Shown here: one piece after another, positions 62,198 to 64,000 of the stretch
Numbering within the stretch: the first letter of the stretch is position 1
Layout of the letters: the number at the start of each line of letters is the position of its first letter
Source: Hyaloscypha bicolor E
Taxonomy: Eukaryota; Ascomycota; Leotiomycetes; Helotiales; Hyaloscyphaceae
NCBI RefSeq assembly: GCF_002865645.1
Contig: NW_020194539.1
Coordinates: 1 to 64,000 of the forward strand
Direction: 5' to 3'
DNA length: 64,000 nt
The notes under the pieces: model-generated
The model's database searches: none
Seen by the model: only the letters and a program-made list of their open reading frames with translations
What the model was told of the DNA's origin: nothing
Translations under genes and position numbers: made by a program

Positions 62198-63376
62198 GGA
62201 TCAGAGAAGCCAGGCTGGGATATAGTATGCGTGAGGTATATGCAGGTAACAGGGAATTGAATAAGAAGAGGAGACGAGCCACGAAGTGGCTTTACAAGGA
62301 GAGTGTACCACGTGATGATATGATTAAGGGGCAACCTGCAAGAGAACATTTCTCAACCCTAACAACAAACAAATGCGGCAGTGTTCCTTTTCCCGTTAAG
62401 TCGTTAACTTAAATAATCATCCATCTAATCGAGTGCCTCACCCAGTAGTTGACTCGATCCACCATACCATCTCGTTCCTGCTCCGGCCCTAGGAGCTAGG
62501 AGAGCATGCCACGGACATGGTACGTCTCGGCATGGCAAGCCCAAACAACACGCAGAGTGGACTGCTATTCCGGGTATACTCTATTTCTTCTTTATCCCAA
62601 GACGATAAGTCCCATTTAGAAGGAAGCGTGGGGTAGGAACGATGGAAGAGAGGAGAGTCGACTCGGAAATCGAATACATGTTATCAATATCAAATTATCA
62701 ATCAGTCTCGAACCCCTCACCTGCCTGCTTGGCTTTAGGCAGCTTTTCCTGAATACTGATAGATGATTACAGTCCTCCTCTCTTGCATATACTCCCACCC
62801 CCCGGCCAACCTCCCCCAATCCGTGTTGGTTCTCTCACCTCGCGCTCTTCCTGCGCCACAAAAGGTATCTCTTGTGTTGAAGGAATGCTGGAATCGCCAA
62901 GTTGCAGTAGAACAGCATGTTTATAATCAAGCAGGCGTGTTTTAAGCTATTTAGTGATCTCGACAAAGCATTTGGGTAGGGTCAGGGAAGACCTCGTATT
63001 GTGTTGGGGTGGAATTGGATAAGCCACCTAGCTTCCTTTAGCTATGTCCTTTGAAGTCTTTGTCGCTGACATAATTCAATCTCCGCCCTGTAGTCGAACT
63101 ACTCGACATTACAGTTACGGGCTTGGTGAGTATCCGGTGGCATCGGGTCAACGTCAATCCAATCAAAACTTACTTGAGCTCCGATCCATTGCCACCCAAC
63201 TATCCGCGTCTCCCGAAAATCCGCGAAATATTATTTGCAGAGAATCGATGCAAGTCACGTGCAAGTCACGTGAATGTAGAAAATCAATGTTTATTTAATT
63301 ATTAATAAATAAATAAGGTACCTATTAAGCAGCACTATATAATTTAAGCTTGAGCTTATATAAGGCTACTTAAATA
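62198..63376. other. Intergenic, nothing coding recognised
   Basis: Normal composition to about 63.28 kb, then A+T-rich. Short frames on both strands have no domains. Contains a CACGTG at about 62309 and a tandem pair near 63256-63272. Confidence 0.45.
63250..63272. promoter_or_regulatory. Tandem 11-bp repeat with two CACGTG palindromes
   Basis: GCAAGTCACGT occurs twice head to tail (63250-63260, 63261-63271), giving CACGTG at 63256-63261 and 63267-63272. CACGTG is the classic bHLH E-box. Position is near the hAT end and not obviously upstream of a gene, so a regulatory role is only possible. Confidence 0.35.
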
Positions 63377-64000
63377 CTACTTTTCTTCTATAAAAAACAG
63401 ATTTTCCTCCTCGGAATCTTTCTTTTCCTTCTTTTTTTCTTCTCTTTTTACTTCTTCTAATTCGTCTTTAAATAACCCCCAGCTTTTTAAGCAAGATATT
63501 ATCTTAAAAGTACTTTTATTAAGTCTATTACGTAATTTAGACATAATAAGAGCACCTTGAGAAAAGAATCTCTTACTAGCAGCCGAGGAAGCGGGGATTC
63601 CTAGATATTTCCTAGCTATTAAAGCTAAAATAGGAAATCTAGCGGTATTAGACTTCCAATAATCTAAGGGCTTAGTCTATATATATATTAGTACTAATTT
63701 ATGAAAAAATATTAAGAGAATATTAGATAATTATTATAATAAAATTTAAGTAAAATTTGCTTACTTTCCTATCTTTTCTCCTTTCTTCTAAATAAGTTAC
63801 TAATTTGTCTTCTATATTAGAAGACTTATTAGTAATATATATATCATCTTTGTCTTCGTCTTCGTCGGAATCGGCCATATTAATATCCAAGGAATCGGAT
63901 CTAGCTTGAGATAAATTATAATCGAATTTATATCTAAATAAAATTAGTTATTAATTAATTCATTAAAAAGTAATTAAAGAAATTACTTATATATTATAAT
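63377..64000 (-). CDS. hAT-family transposase, C-terminal part, little damaged (runs off window)
   Basis: Stop at 63377. Reading inward, the frame is open and spliced: exon 63377-63676, intron 63677-63764 (88 nt; GTAAGC, branch TACTAAT, ATAG), exon 63765-63933, then another acceptor (CTAATTTTATTTAG) at 63934. The protein has YNLSQARSDSLDINMADSDE, an acidic stretch, DKLVTYLEERRKDRK, then PLDYWKSNTARFPILALIAR, KYLGIPASSAASKRFFSQG, SKLRNRLNKST and SCLKSWGLF, which is the hAT C-terminal dimerisation domain. It ends in a Lys/Glu-rich tail. Unlike the other transposases here, it has no in-frame stop in the visible part, so the element may be recent or intact. N-terminal catalytic parts are outside the window. 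Confidence 0.78.

Noticed and set aside
1..64000. CRISPR arrays, tRNA or rRNA genes, operons
   Set aside because: No regularly spaced repeats with unique spacers, no tRNA-like arms and no rRNA sequence were recognised; the organism is a eukaryote.

Overview
The window looks like nuclear DNA of a filamentous ascomycete (Pezizomycotina). The genes have short introns (46-90 nt) with GT...AG ends and CTAAC/CTGAT-type branch sites. The gene content is typical of these fungi: NACHT/STAND receptors, a GNAT acetyltransferase and an NmrA-like protein. More than half of the window is A+T-rich transposon debris carrying the mark of repeat-induced point mutation (RIP): repeat copies differ almost only by C/T and G/A changes, and reading frames are full of TAA/TAG. 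No bacterial, plasmid, tRNA or rRNA features were recognised.

Layout. 1-9111 is a minus-strand Ty3/gypsy copy (Gypsy-A, cut by the window edge) that interrupts a plus-strand gypsy (9112-11462: RNase H, integrase, chromodomain, polypurine tract, LTR). A 2.2-kb island of normal base composition (about 12.83-15.10 kb) carries a 255-bp MITE-like element and one intact gene. That gene encodes a very well conserved ubiquitin domain fused to a PARP-like ADP-ribosyltransferase fold, the most interesting item here. 15.1-19.7 kb is unidentified A+T-rich DNA. 19743-42086 reads as one Ty1/copia element, with 300-bp LTRs at both ends and a 5-bp duplication ATTAT. A second copy of the gypsy (Gypsy-B, 25067-41167, 4-bp duplication GTAT) split it, and a pogo-type DNA transposon (25518-28515) in turn split the gypsy. 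42.1-44.86 kb is more unidentified A+T-rich DNA.

44.87-50.2 kb is genic, all on the minus strand: an unrecognised ORF, a GNAT acetyltransferase broken by one TAG, and a NACHT/STAND gene of about 1,060 codons with two frame breaks. 50.2-52.97 kb has no gene but holds a run of short perfect hairpins and a 696-bp terminal-inverted-repeat element. 52970-57678 is a hAT transposon with an exact 8-bp target duplication (GGTATAAT), carrying a Tc1/mariner element inside it. 57.95-60.23 kb is a second NACHT gene with ankyrin repeats, frame-broken in a G8 run and decayed at its 3' end. A divergent intergenic region follows, then an apparently intact seven-exon NAD(P)-binding gene (60791-62197). The window ends in the 3' part of a second hAT transposase that, unlike its neighbours, is barely damaged.

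How it fits together. This is a compartment where transposons nest inside each other and RIP is heavy. The surviving or recently broken genes include two NLR-like STAND genes and the ubiquitin-ADP-ribosyltransferase gene, whose families are linked to self/non-self recognition or biological conflict. That functional link is inference. The gene models, domain calls and insertion order are read directly from the sequence.
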